Shown: positions 1 through 7,574 of the stretch, one piece after another
Layout: each line of letters starts with the position of its first letter
Position numbering within the stretch: position 1 is the stretch's first letter
DNA from: Candidatus Chloroploca sp. Khr17
GTDB taxonomy: Bacteria > Chloroflexota > Chloroflexia > Chloroflexales > Chloroflexaceae
Direction of reading: 5' to 3'
Assembly (NCBI RefSeq): GCF_004138165.1
Contig: NZ_RYFF01000007.1
Location: 62,001 to 126,000 of the forward strand
DNA: 64,000 nt
Made by a program: the position numbers and the translations under genes
The notes under the pieces: generated by a model
The model's input: only the letters and a program-made list of their open reading frames with translations
The model's database searches: none
Told to the model about the DNA's origin: nothing

Positions 1-1
1 T

Positions 2-145
2 ACCGATCAAGAAAAACCGATCCTGCATATTTATGGGTATCAGCCTATGCCTGTGGCATATCTTGACGTAGCACAAGGTAATCGTTGGTTTGATCAAGCT
101 TTTGGACATGCAGCTGCGATGTTTTCGCTGGCGACAACGCCGTAG
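2..145 (+). CDS. 3' end of an unidentified protein gene
   Basis: An open frame enters from the left edge and runs 47 codons to a TAG at 143-145. The visible tail reads ILHIYGYQPMPVAYLDVAQG and ends FSLATTP. It has no membrane segment and no motif I recognise. It is read on the same strand as the GT87 genes that follow and is separated from them by about 70 bases, so it may belong to the same surface-glycan locus. The 5' part lies outside the window, so function cannot be assigned. Confidence 0.5.
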   Translation, partial: TDQEKPILHIYGYQPMPVAYLDVAQGNRWFDQAFGHAAAMFSLATTP

Positions 146-192
146 CCAGGATGTGTCTGATACTCCGTCTATCTTATTGTGATAGGTTCAAA

Positions 193-216
193 ATCCACCC
201 ATGACAGACAAACAAT
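193..216 (+). repeat. Leader direct repeat, copy 1
   Basis: The 24-base sequence ATCCACCCATGACAGACAAA plus CAAT recurs with one mismatch at 2153-2176. Each copy lies just before, or overlapping, the start codon of one of the two near-identical GT87 genes. It marks the left boundary of the tandem duplication. Confidence 0.75.
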
Positions 217-217
217 A

Positions 218-1165
218 ATGCAAAGCCTGCCTAAAACAATGCTTGCCTCACCGCGCTTCTGGCTTGCCTGCGGCATCGGAGTCATTGCGGGTCTGCTCGT
301 TGGCATCATCCGCCCCGACTTTTACCGCGTATTGACCGACATCGGCTGGGCCTTTCAGGCCGCCCGCGATCTGGTTGCTCATCGTGATCCCTACCGCCAC
401 TCCATTGCAGAGGGTCTTGTTCCATATCCTTTAACCGCAGCTATCATTGTCATGCCATGGGCCTTGCTTCCTGACAACCTCGGCATCATGCTCTTCTTTG
501 GGGGTAGCAGTGCCCTCCTTGCCTATGGTCTGCTTCGTGATGGGCAGTACTGGCGCTTGATCGTCTTTGTTTCACCTTCGTACTTTATCGCCCTCAAAAC
601 CGTCCAGTGGAGTCCGCTCTTGATGGCGGTCTTCTTCTTCCCGATGCTGGCGCCCCTGCTGCTTGCCAAGCCAACCCTGGCACTGCCGATAGCCCTAACC
701 ATGCGCTGGAACCGCTACGCGATCATCGGCACAGCGGCCATCGTGGGACTATCGCTGCTTGCGATGCCTGACTGGCCGGTGCGCTGGCTTGCCCAGACAG
801 GTCAGTATCAGGGCTTTATTCCTCTCTTCACATGGGCCGGCCCCCTGTTGCTCACCAGTCTCTTCTTCTGGCGTAACCGGCAAGCGCGCATCTTTTTTCT
901 GTTGACGATCACCCCACAACACTACTTTTTCTACGACCAACTCTTGTTATGGATGATCCCACAAACACGTCGGCAGATGCTCATTCTGACCATCACGGCG
1001 TGGATCGGCATCATGCTTACCTGGCACAACCATCCTTCGCTGTGGTATAGCGAGCCATACCTCTTGCTTTTCGTTTACCTCCCAGCCTTGCTCATCGTGC
1101 TGTGGCAACAAGCACGGGTGCAGCAGGGCATTGCCTTTGTGCTAACGCGCATGCGGCTTTTCTAA
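218..1165 (+). CDS. GT87-like (DUF2029) multispanning membrane protein, duplicate copy A
   Basis: A hydrophobic protein of about 315 residues with roughly eight to ten membrane segments. An early loop carries the pattern D-IGWAFQAARDLVAHRDPYRH, which resembles the acidic first extracytoplasmic loop of GT87 polyprenyl-phosphate-dependent mannosyltransferases. Such enzymes add single sugars to glycolipids or glycans outside the membrane. ATG 218 is chosen because it aligns with the start of its near-identical copy at 2175; a GTG at 179 would add 13 unsupported residues. The middle two thirds of the protein are almost identical to the copy at 2175-3119. Donor and acceptor cannot be read from sequence. 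The family call is by topology and loop pattern, so it is moderately sure. Confidence 0.7.
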   Translation: MQSLPKTMLASPRFWLACGIGVIAGLLVGIIRPDFYRVLTDIGWAFQAARDLVAHRDPYRHSIAEGLVPYPLTAAIIVMPWALLPDNLGIMLFFGGSSALLAYGLLRDGQYWRLIVFVSPSYFIALKTVQWSPLLMAVFFFPMLAPLLLAKPTLALPIALTMRWNRYAIIGTAAIVGLSLLAMPDWPVRWLAQTGQYQGFIPLFTWAGPLLLTSLFFWRNRQARIFFLLTITPQHYFFYDQLLLWMIPQTRRQMLILTITAWIGIMLTWHNHPSLWYSEPYLLLFVYLPALLIVLWQQARVQQGIAFVLTRMRLF

Positions 1166-1186
1166 GCAAGGCTCCACACCAGTACT

Positions 1187-1210
1187 GGTAATACCCACCT
1201 GCTACAATAG
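1187..1210 (+). repeat. 24-base promoter-like repeat, copy 1 (GGTAATA...TGCTACAAT)
   Basis: GGTAATACCCACCTGCTACA plus ATAG. Copies lie at 3139-3162 and 3216-3239. TGCTACAAT resembles an extended -10 element. This copy lies after GT87 copy A and 111 bases before the next start codon, so it may drive the middle gene. No convincing -35 is seen. Confidence 0.55.
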
Positions 1211-1321
1211 AGGCCATGTGACGAACCGAGAGCGCGATGGCACACCATAGCGCCAACGGGTGGCTATCCGCCCCATCTGCCACAATTTCCAGGTAAGAAG
1301 AGACATCATTAGGTCAAACGT

Positions 1322-2164
1322 ATGCGAGGAGCCTTCCTCTTTGCCCTCACCATTGGACTCATCGTAGGCAGCATCCGATTGACCCAGGGATTGCAAACAA
1401 ACGATCTCTGGCTCGCGTATGGGTCTGCCCAACTCTGGTGGGCAGGTCAACCACCCTATGATTATCCAACCAACGGATGGCCTTCCAACCCGATGACAAC
1501 CATTCTTGTCTTACTACCCTTTGCTTGCTGGTTGCCACTAGATATTGTTGGCGCAGGCATGATCGCATTGTCAACCGGTGTCCTCGTCTATGGAATTGCG
1601 CATAGTGGCAACCTGGCAAAACTCTGGGTTCTCGCAAGCTGGCCCTTTTGGTACAACGTCATCTATGCACAATGGGGCATCCTCTTTCTCGCGATCCTGA
1701 TGGTGCCAAAGCTCACGTGGCTGACACCGATCAAACCACAACTGGGGATGGGGATCTTTCTCGCCAACGTGCGGTGGCGACAGTTCGTGTACACCAGCCT
1801 CTTTCTTGTGCTCAGCTGGCTCGCCGATCCTGGATGGCCCAATCGCTGGCTCGCACAAGTTGATTCATATGATGGATTTCTTCCCCTACTTTATGCTCCA
1901 CTCGCAATTGGAGGCCTCCTAACCATTCTTCTACCCTACCGAGGATTGAATCGTAAACATCTCTGGTTTTTGATCTTTTGCCTTACACCCCAACGGCCCT
2001 GGCACGATCAAGTCCTGCTTTGGCATGGCCCGAGTCAATGGTGGATGTTAGCATTAATGTCCGCGATGTCGTGGACAGCGATCCTATACCCAACAATTGA
2101 TCATACGCCTGTGTTGGTAGGTTTATTTGTCGCAGCGGGCGTAGGGTTGATCATCCACCCGTGA
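1322..2164 (+). CDS. GT87-like membrane protein, diverged middle paralogue
   Basis: A 280-residue multispanning protein with the same overall plan as its two neighbours. It has an early loop NDLWLAYGSAQLWWAGQPPYDY, a central GWPNRWLAQVDSYDGFLPLL that matches DWPVRWLAQTGQYQGFIPLF in the neighbours, and a late CLTPQRPWHDQVLLW that matches ITPQHYFFYDQLLLW. It is about 35 residues shorter and clearly older in divergence. Its last codons lie inside the 24-base leader repeat of the next gene, so the present C-terminus was probably set by the duplication junction. A weak ribosome site precedes ATG 1322. It is probably a polyprenyl-phosphate-dependent glycosyltransferase, with unknown donor. Confidence 0.65.
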   Translation: MRGAFLFALTIGLIVGSIRLTQGLQTNDLWLAYGSAQLWWAGQPPYDYPTNGWPSNPMTTILVLLPFACWLPLDIVGAGMIALSTGVLVYGIAHSGNLAKLWVLASWPFWYNVIYAQWGILFLAILMVPKLTWLTPIKPQLGMGIFLANVRWRQFVYTSLFLVLSWLADPGWPNRWLAQVDSYDGFLPLLYAPLAIGGLLTILLPYRGLNRKHLWFLIFCLTPQRPWHDQVLLWHGPSQWWMLALMSAMSWTAILYPTIDHTPVLVGLFVAAGVGLIIHP

Positions 2165-2176
2165 CAGACAAACAAT
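2153..2176 (+). repeat. Leader direct repeat, copy 2
   Basis: This is the second copy of the 24-base leader at 193-216, with one G/A difference. It overlaps the stop codon of the middle GT87 gene (2162-2164) and runs into the ATG of copy B at 2175. It therefore looks like a recombination junction. Confidence 0.75.
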
Positions 2177-3119
2177 GCGAAGCCCCACAAAAACAATGAT
2201 GCGCTCACCGCGCTTCTGGCTTGCCTGCGGCATCGGGATCATTGCGGGTCTGCTCGTCAATGTCGTTCACCCCAATTTCGATCAGGCCTTGACCGATATT
2301 GGATGGGCCTTTCAAGCCGCCCGTGATCTGGTTGCCAACCGTGATCCCTACCGCCACCCCGTTTCACCGCACCTTGTTCCCTATCCCCTCACCGCAGCCA
2401 TCGTCGTGATGCCATGGGCCTTGCTCCCCGACAACCTCGGCATCATGCTCTTCTTTGGCGGTGGCAGTGCCCTGCTTGCCTATGGTCTGCTTCGTGATGG
2501 GCAGTACTGGCGCTTGATCGTCTTTGTCTCGCCTGCGTACGTCATGGCCCTCAAAAGCATCCAGTGGAGTCCGCTGTTGATGGCGGTCTTCTTCTTCCCG
2601 ATGCTAGCGCCCCTGCTGCTTGCCAAACCAACGCTGGCGCTGCCGATAGCCCTAACTATGCGCTGGAACCGCTACGCGATCATCGGCACAGCGGCCATCG
2701 TGGGACTATCGCTGCTTGTGATGCCTGACTGGCCGGTGCGCTGGATCACCCAGACAGGTCAGTATCAGGGCTTCGTTCCTGTCTTCACATGGGCTGGCCC
2801 ACTCTTGCTCACCAGCCTCTTCTTCTGGCGTAACCGGCAGGCGCGCCTCTTTTTTCTGCTGACCATCACCCCACAACACTACTTTTTCTACGACCAACTC
2901 TTATTATGGATGATCCCGCAAACACGACGCCAGATGATCGTCCTGACCCTGACGGCGTGGAGTGGCTTCCTCTATGTCTGGCAAACCCATCCCACGCTCT
3001 GGACGAGCAGGCCCTACCTACTTGGGTTCATCTACCTGCCAGCTTTGCTCATCGTGCTGTGGCAACAAGCACGGGTGCAGCAGGGCATTGCGGTTGTGCT
3101 GATGCGCATGCGGCGTTGA
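2175..3119 (+). CDS. GT87-like (DUF2029) multispanning membrane protein, duplicate copy B
   Basis: A 314-residue membrane protein, near-identical to the protein at 218-1165 across most of its length. From PYPLTAAI through MIPQTRRQM only scattered conservative changes occur. It shares the early loop DIGWAFQAARDLVANRDPYRH. Changes cluster in the loop after the first acidic motif (HPVSPHLVPY against HSIAEGLVPY) and near the C-terminus, so the copies may differ in acceptor use. The gene starts 10 bases after the middle paralogue and is probably cotranscribed with it. It is followed by two copies of a 24-base promoter-like repeat. Confidence 0.7.
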   Translation: MRSPTKTMMRSPRFWLACGIGIIAGLLVNVVHPNFDQALTDIGWAFQAARDLVANRDPYRHPVSPHLVPYPLTAAIVVMPWALLPDNLGIMLFFGGGSALLAYGLLRDGQYWRLIVFVSPAYVMALKSIQWSPLLMAVFFFPMLAPLLLAKPTLALPIALTMRWNRYAIIGTAAIVGLSLLVMPDWPVRWITQTGQYQGFVPVFTWAGPLLLTSLFFWRNRQARLFFLLTITPQHYFFYDQLLLWMIPQTRRQMIVLTLTAWSGFLYVWQTHPTLWTSRPYLLGFIYLPALLIVLWQQARVQQGIAVVLMRMRR

Positions 3120-3138
3120 GCGCAAGGCAACACCGATC

Positions 3139-3162
3139 GGTAATACCCATCTGCTACAATAA
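3139..3162 (+). repeat. 24-base promoter-like repeat, copy 2
   Basis: GGTAATACCCATCTGCTACA plus ATAA. It differs at only a couple of positions from the copy at 1187-1210 and lies at the same place relative to its GT87 gene, about 20 bases after the stop. It is probably part of the duplicated unit. Confidence 0.6.
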
Positions 3163-3189
3163 AAGCGATGAAGCGAGCGAAGTTGCATC

Positions 3190-3206
3190 GCGTCTGGCAC
3201 AGACGC
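3190..3206. repeat. Small perfect hairpin
   Basis: GCGTCTG, loop GCA, CAGACGC. It lies between promoter-like copies 2 and 3. No T-run follows, so it is not a convincing terminator. It could be an operator. Confidence 0.35.
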
Positions 3207-3215
3207 AAGCCTCTT

Positions 3216-3239
3216 GGTAATAGCCATCTGCTATAATCT
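3216..3239 (+). promoter_or_regulatory. Candidate promoter of the pse operon (repeat copy 3, extended -10)
   Basis: GGTAATAGCCATCTGCTATA plus ATCT is the third copy of the 24-base repeat. It contains TGCTATAAT at 3229-3237, a perfect extended -10. No good -35 stands 17 bases upstream. Transcription from here would give a leader of about 300 bases before pseB at 3542. A second, weaker extended -10 (TGCTAGGAT, 3490-3498) lies closer to the gene. The rest of 3240-3541 holds only a doubtful 66-codon frame (3268-3468). Confidence 0.45.
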
Positions 3240-3541
3240 AACAAAGAGATTAGGCAGTCGATCGGCTATGAGACTCACTCAGAATGCTAATCTTCAGACC
3301 GAGCGTATCGTCGGTAAATATTCATTTTATGACTATGGCAGAGGGTTTCTTCACGCCATTGGCTGTGCCCTCTCGGTAGTACCTGTTGTGCAAGAGTTTA
3401 TCTTCTATCAGTACATCCTAGTTTGTAGACCAGTCGCAAATGAGTTGCGCTCAAGCGCCGAGGTGTAACATGTATCGCGTACAAGTTTTTGCTAGGATCA
3501 CAGCTAAGCGCCGGATCGCATAGCGAGACAAGGAGTTCCAA

Positions 3542-4528
3542 ATGAAACTTGGTGATCTCAATGGGAAAACGATCCTTGTCACCGGCGGGACAGGCTCCTT
3601 CGGCAAAAAGTTTACCGAGGTTGTGCTCCGTGACTACCGTCCAAAGAAGTTGATCATCTTTAGTCGGGATGAACTGAAGCAGCATGAGATGCGTCAGGTC
3701 TTTTCCGACAGTGGCACATCGCCAATGCGCTACTTCATTGGTGATGTGCGCGACCGTGACCGGCTCTACCGTGCATTTAACGGTGTTGAGATTGTTGTCC
3801 ACGCTGCGGCGCTCAAGCAGGTGCCTGCCTGCGAATATAACCCGTTTGAAGCCATTCAGACCAATATCCTGGGCGCTAAAAATATTATTGACGCTGCCAT
3901 TGATCAAGGCGTCAAAAAAGTGCTAGCGTTGAGCACCGATAAAGCCGTCAATCCAGTCAATCTGTATGGTGCGACCAAACTGTGTGCCGAAAAGATGTTT
4001 GTGCAGGCCAACTCTTACACTGGTGATAGCGAGACGCGCTTGGCTTGTGTGCGCTATGGCAATGTCCTCGGTAGTCGTGGCAGTGTCATCCCTGTCTTCC
4101 AGGAGCAACGCAAGCGTGGGGTCATCACCATTACCGATGAGCGTATGACGCGCTTTTGGCTGACCCTAAGCCAGGGCGTTGAGTTTGTCATCAACTCCAT
4201 CGATCGTATGCATGGTGGTGAAATTTTTGTGCCTAAGATCCCGAGTATGCGGCTGATGGATTTAGCCAATGTGATCGCTGAGGGTTGTGAGATTCAGTTG
4301 ATTGGCATCCGTCCGGGCGAAAAGCTACACGAGATGTTGCTCTCACAGGACGAAGCTCGCCATGCAGTTGAACTCGACGATAGTTATGTGATTGAGCCCT
4401 CACAGCCGTTTTGGGGGTACCATAGCTGGCGTGAAGGGGTGCGCCCGCCTGATGGTTTTTCCTACGCTAGTGATACCAACACCAACTGGCTGAACCATGC
4501 CGACCTGCAGAGGCTCATCAATGAGTAG
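3542..4528 (+). CDS. pseB: UDP-GlcNAc 4,6-dehydratase (inverting), PseB
   Basis: First enzyme of CMP-pseudaminic acid synthesis. It converts UDP-GlcNAc to the 4-keto-6-deoxy-L-arabino sugar. The 328-residue length is typical. It is a short-chain dehydrogenase fold: the NAD(P)-binding TGGTGSFGKKF stands near residue 15, SRDELKQHEMRQ follows the second strand, AALKQVPACEYNPFEA is the family signature, and the YGATK pair lies near residue 141. A strong AAGGAG (3531-3536) precedes ATG 3542. Its stop overlaps the start of pseC by eight bases, which suggests coupled translation. The inverting subfamily is assigned from these motifs and from the following pseC, G, I and F genes. FlaA1-type retaining enzymes are larger membrane proteins, which this is not. 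Confidence 0.93.
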   Translation: MKLGDLNGKTILVTGGTGSFGKKFTEVVLRDYRPKKLIIFSRDELKQHEMRQVFSDSGTSPMRYFIGDVRDRDRLYRAFNGVEIVVHAAALKQVPACEYNPFEAIQTNILGAKNIIDAAIDQGVKKVLALSTDKAVNPVNLYGATKLCAEKMFVQANSYTGDSETRLACVRYGNVLGSRGSVIPVFQEQRKRGVITITDERMTRFWLTLSQGVEFVINSIDRMHGGEIFVPKIPSMRLMDLANVIAEGCEIQLIGIRPGEKLHEMLLSQDEARHAVELDDSYVIEPSQPFWGYHSWREGVRPPDGFSYASDTNTNWLNHADLQRLINE

Positions 4529-5735
4529 GCCGCACGCTCTTGACCAAGCGCTCGCACTCTATGGTGGAAGGCCAGTGCGCCAGACTATGTTGCCCTACGG
4601 ATGCCAAACGATCACTGATGACGATGTGCAAGCTGTTGTCGAGACATTGCATTCGGCTTGGTTGACCACCGGGCCGAAGGTTAGCGAGTTCGAGCAGGCA
4701 TTTGCCGCATTCGTCGGTGCCCGTGAGGCGGTGGCCGTCGCTAACGGCACTGCTGCGCTTCATGCTGCCGTCTATGCGCTTGGCATTGGCCCAGGCGACG
4801 AGGTAATTGTCCCGCCGATGACCTTCGCCGCAAGCGCGAACTGCATCGTCTTCCAGGGTGGTACGCCCGTCTTCGCCGATGTGGATGCGGAGACTCTGCT
4901 GCTTGATCCCGCCAGGGTTGAGGCACTGATTACACCCCGCACGCGAGCGATCATCGCCGTTGACTACGCCGGCCAACCCTGCGACTATGAGGCTTTGCGA
5001 GTTGTCGCCGCACGCCACGGACTGCGCATCATCGCCGATGCTTGCCATGCCGTCGGCGGAAGCGACCGCGGCCGGGCCGTCGGCACCCTGGCCGATCTGA
5101 GCACGTTTAGCCTGCACCCGGTCAAGCACTTTACCACTGGTGAGGGAGGCCTGATCACCACCGACGACCCCGAGCTAGCCAGGCGCATGCGGCTCTTCCG
5201 CAACCACGGCATTACCAGCGACCATCGTCAACGCGAGCAACAAGGCTCGTGGGCCTACGAAATGGTTGATCTAGGCTACAATTATCGCCTGAGTGACATC
5301 CAGTGTGCCTTGGGATTGAGTCAACTCACTAAACTGCGTGGTTGGGTCGAGCGACGGCAGGCTATTGCCGCCCGCTACGATACCGCCTTTGCCGCGATGA
5401 CTTCGGTGCGACCACTGGCCGTCCGCCCCGAAACCACTCACGCCTATCACCTCTATGTGATACGTTTTGACTTGAACGCTCTGGGGATTGACCGATCAAC
5501 CATTTTCCAAGCGTTACGTGCCGAAGGCATTGGCGTCAACGTCCACTACATCCCTGTCCACCTACACCCGTTTTATCGGCAGCGCTTTGGCACTGAGCCG
5601 GGCCTCTGCCCAGTGGCGGAAGCAGCCTACGAAGAGTTAATGACCCTACCGCTGTTTCCAGCAATGAGTGAGCAGGATGTGGATGATGTGGTCATATCTG
5701 TCGAAAAGATCGTCACTGCTTTTTATGCAGCATGA
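4521..5735 (+). CDS. pseC: UDP-4-keto-6-deoxy-N-acetylaltrosamine aminotransferase, PseC
   Basis: PLP-dependent DegT/DnrJ/EryC1-type aminotransferase of about 404 residues that adds the 4-amino group in pseudaminic acid synthesis. Visible family marks are the TVSNGTAAL-like AVANGTAALHAAVYAL, the aspartate motif IIADACHAVGG, and the PLP lysine in FSLHPVKHFTTGEGG. The dimer-loop motif NYRLSDIQCALG follows, then HAYHLYVIRF. ATG 4521 gives the normal N-terminus (MSRPHALDQALALYGG) and overlaps the pseB stop; an earlier in-frame start at 4497 adds eight unlikely residues. Product identity rests on the family plus position directly after pseB. Confidence 0.92.
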   Translation: MSRPHALDQALALYGGRPVRQTMLPYGCQTITDDDVQAVVETLHSAWLTTGPKVSEFEQAFAAFVGAREAVAVANGTAALHAAVYALGIGPGDEVIVPPMTFAASANCIVFQGGTPVFADVDAETLLLDPARVEALITPRTRAIIAVDYAGQPCDYEALRVVAARHGLRIIADACHAVGGSDRGRAVGTLADLSTFSLHPVKHFTTGEGGLITTDDPELARRMRLFRNHGITSDHRQREQQGSWAYEMVDLGYNYRLSDIQCALGLSQLTKLRGWVERRQAIAARYDTAFAAMTSVRPLAVRPETTHAYHLYVIRFDLNALGIDRSTIFQALRAEGIGVNVHYIPVHLHPFYRQRFGTEPGLCPVAEAAYEELMTLPLFPAMSEQDVDDVVISVEKIVTAFYAA

Positions 5736-5756
5736 CTTGAACTGAGGAGTAATCCT

Positions 5757-6923
5757 ATGGGTTCGTACCATATTCGCTATTGTCGGCGATGCGTTATGCC
5801 TGAAACAAAACCCGATCTTTTGATTGATGAAGAGGGCGTCTGCAATGCCTGTCGAAGTTATGAGCAGCGGACGGTGATTGATTGGGAAAGCCGCAAGCAA
5901 GCATTACTGAATATTCTTGAACGGTATCGAGCAAAGCATAGCAATAATTACGATTGTATTGTGCCAGTTAGTGGAGGGAAAGACAGCCACTTTCAGGTTA
6001 TTCGTATGCTTGAATTAGGAATGAACCCTCTATGTATTACTGCATCAACCGATCACTTGACTGAGATAGGGCGTCAAAATATTGAGAATCTCAAACATCA
6101 GGGTGTAGATTATATTGAAGTTACACCAAACCCAGTGATACGGCGTCGCATCAATCGCTTGGCGTTGGAGCAAGTGGGTGATATATCATGGCCAGAACAT
6201 GTAGCGATCTTTACCATCCCAGTGCGTTTAGCTGTGCAGCTTCATATTCCATTGATCATCTGGGGCGAAAACTCGCAACATGAATATGGCGGGCCAGCAT
6301 CGGCAGCAGAGAATAATGTTCTCACACGGCGCTGGCTTGAGGAATTTGGGGGTCTACTTGGCTTGCGTGTCTCTGATTTGATCGGGCAAGTCGGTATTCA
6401 GAACCACCACCTCATCCAATTTACGTACCCCTCCGATGAGGAACTGCAAAGGGTTGGGGTTACTGGGCTCTTTCTGGGATATTATTTGCCTTGGGATGGC
6501 TACAGTAACGCGCTCATTGCCCAAGCCCATGGCTTTCAAACATACCACAAACCCGTTGAGGGTTCATTGGTTAATTACGAGAATCTTGATAATGCGCATA
6601 CTGGCATCCATGATTACTTTAAATTCCTTAAGTATGGGTTTGGTCGTACGACCGATCTTGCCTGTCTCCATATTCGGCGTGGTAGAATTTCGCGTCAGGA
6701 TGCCATAAAACTCGTACAAAAACTAGATGGTAGATTTCCGTGGGAGTATTTGGGCGTACGCCTTGAAACCATTCTTGATAGTATTGACATGTCGCTAGAT
6801 GAATTCATACGCATCTGTGATCGATTTACCAATAAGAAACTGTTTGTGTGTGATAATCGAGGAAAGCTCATGAAAGACAAACTGGGCAACCTTACGCGAG
6901 TCAACGATGACAATCTCGCGTGA
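5757..6923 (+). CDS. N-acetyl sugar amidotransferase (PseA/WbpG type)
   Basis: 388-residue PP-loop ATP pyrophosphatase. The adenylation loop VSGGKDSHF stands near residue 70. Paired cysteines occur early (CRRCVMPETKPD and CNACRSYE), as in the N-acetyl sugar amidotransferase family. These enzymes turn an acetamido group on a nucleotide sugar or nonulosonate into an acetamidino group, using ammonia supplied by HisH/HisF-like partners. Those partners follow at once (6947 and 7575), which strongly supports the call. Codon use is visibly more AT-rich than in pseB and pseC. A GAGG site precedes ATG 5757. The exact substrate (Pse5Ac7Am or a relative) is inferred from the surrounding pse genes. Confidence 0.85.
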   Translation: MGSYHIRYCRRCVMPETKPDLLIDEEGVCNACRSYEQRTVIDWESRKQALLNILERYRAKHSNNYDCIVPVSGGKDSHFQVIRMLELGMNPLCITASTDHLTEIGRQNIENLKHQGVDYIEVTPNPVIRRRINRLALEQVGDISWPEHVAIFTIPVRLAVQLHIPLIIWGENSQHEYGGPASAAENNVLTRRWLEEFGGLLGLRVSDLIGQVGIQNHHLIQFTYPSDEELQRVGVTGLFLGYYLPWDGYSNALIAQAHGFQTYHKPVEGSLVNYENLDNAHTGIHDYFKFLKYGFGRTTDLACLHIRRGRISRQDAIKLVQKLDGRFPWEYLGVRLETILDSIDMSLDEFIRICDRFTNKKLFVCDNRGKLMKDKLGNLTRVNDDNLA

Positions 6924-6946
6924 ACTTGGTTTCAGCAAGGCAAGTT

Positions 6947-7564
6947 ATGAATATTGTTGCAATCATTGACTATGATATGGGTAATTTAGATTCGGTTAGC
7001 CGAGCAGTGGAAGAGTGCGGCGGATCACCTTTGATCATAACCCATCCTCATCAGTTGTCCCAGGCTAATCGCATTATCCTCCCTGGTGTTGGTTCGTTCA
7101 AAGATGCAATAAGTAATCTTCATCTTCGAGGGTTTGTCGAAGCATTAGCTATCCAAGTATTTGAGCACAAGATTCCATTTTTAGGTATCTGCCTTGGCAT
7201 GCAGTTGCTCGCAACAACTGGATGGGAGGGTGGAGAAACACCCGGTTTAGGATGGATCGATGGCGAAGTTCAGCGTCTTATCCCAACAACCGAGGATCGG
7301 CGCATTCCTCATATTGGCTGGAATGAAGTTCATATCGAAAGAGAATCGCATCTGTTTAAAGAGATTCGATCAGGTTGTGATTTTTACTTTGTTCACAGTT
7401 ACCACTTTTGTCCGTACAACTCGGATGATATTGTTGGGCGAACACCATACGCAAGTGGATTTGCCTCAGTCGTGCAGCGTAACCATATCTATGGGGTACA
7501 GTTTCATCCAGAGAAGAGTCAACGCATCGGGTTTCAAGTGCTCCGTAACTTCTTGACACTGTAG
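6947..7564 (+). CDS. HisH-like glutamine amidotransferase of the acetamidino module
   Basis: Class I glutamine amidotransferase of 205 residues, related to the HisH subunit of imidazole glycerol phosphate synthase. The nucleophile cysteine is in LGICLGMQLLA, and the His-Glu pair is in YGVQFHPEKSQ, so the glutaminase triad is intact. It should release ammonia from glutamine for the preceding PP-loop enzyme, through the HisF-like protein encoded next. ATG 6947 gives the standard HisH opening (MNIVAIIDYDMGNLDSV); a GTG at 6920 overlapping the previous stop is possible but adds nine unusual residues. It is not expected to serve histidine synthesis, since no his genes are near. Confidence 0.87.
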   Translation: MNIVAIIDYDMGNLDSVSRAVEECGGSPLIITHPHQLSQANRIILPGVGSFKDAISNLHLRGFVEALAIQVFEHKIPFLGICLGMQLLATTGWEGGETPGLGWIDGEVQRLIPTTEDRRIPHIGWNEVHIERESHLFKEIRSGCDFYFVHSYHFCPYNSDDIVGRTPYASGFASVVQRNHIYGVQFHPEKSQRIGFQVLRNFLTL

Positions 7565-7574
7565 GAAGTATGCT

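Noticed and set aside
3268-3468. Open frame of 66 codons in the pse leader
   Set aside because: No ribosome site, no recognisable domain, and a biased composition; it may only be chance in a 300-base leader.
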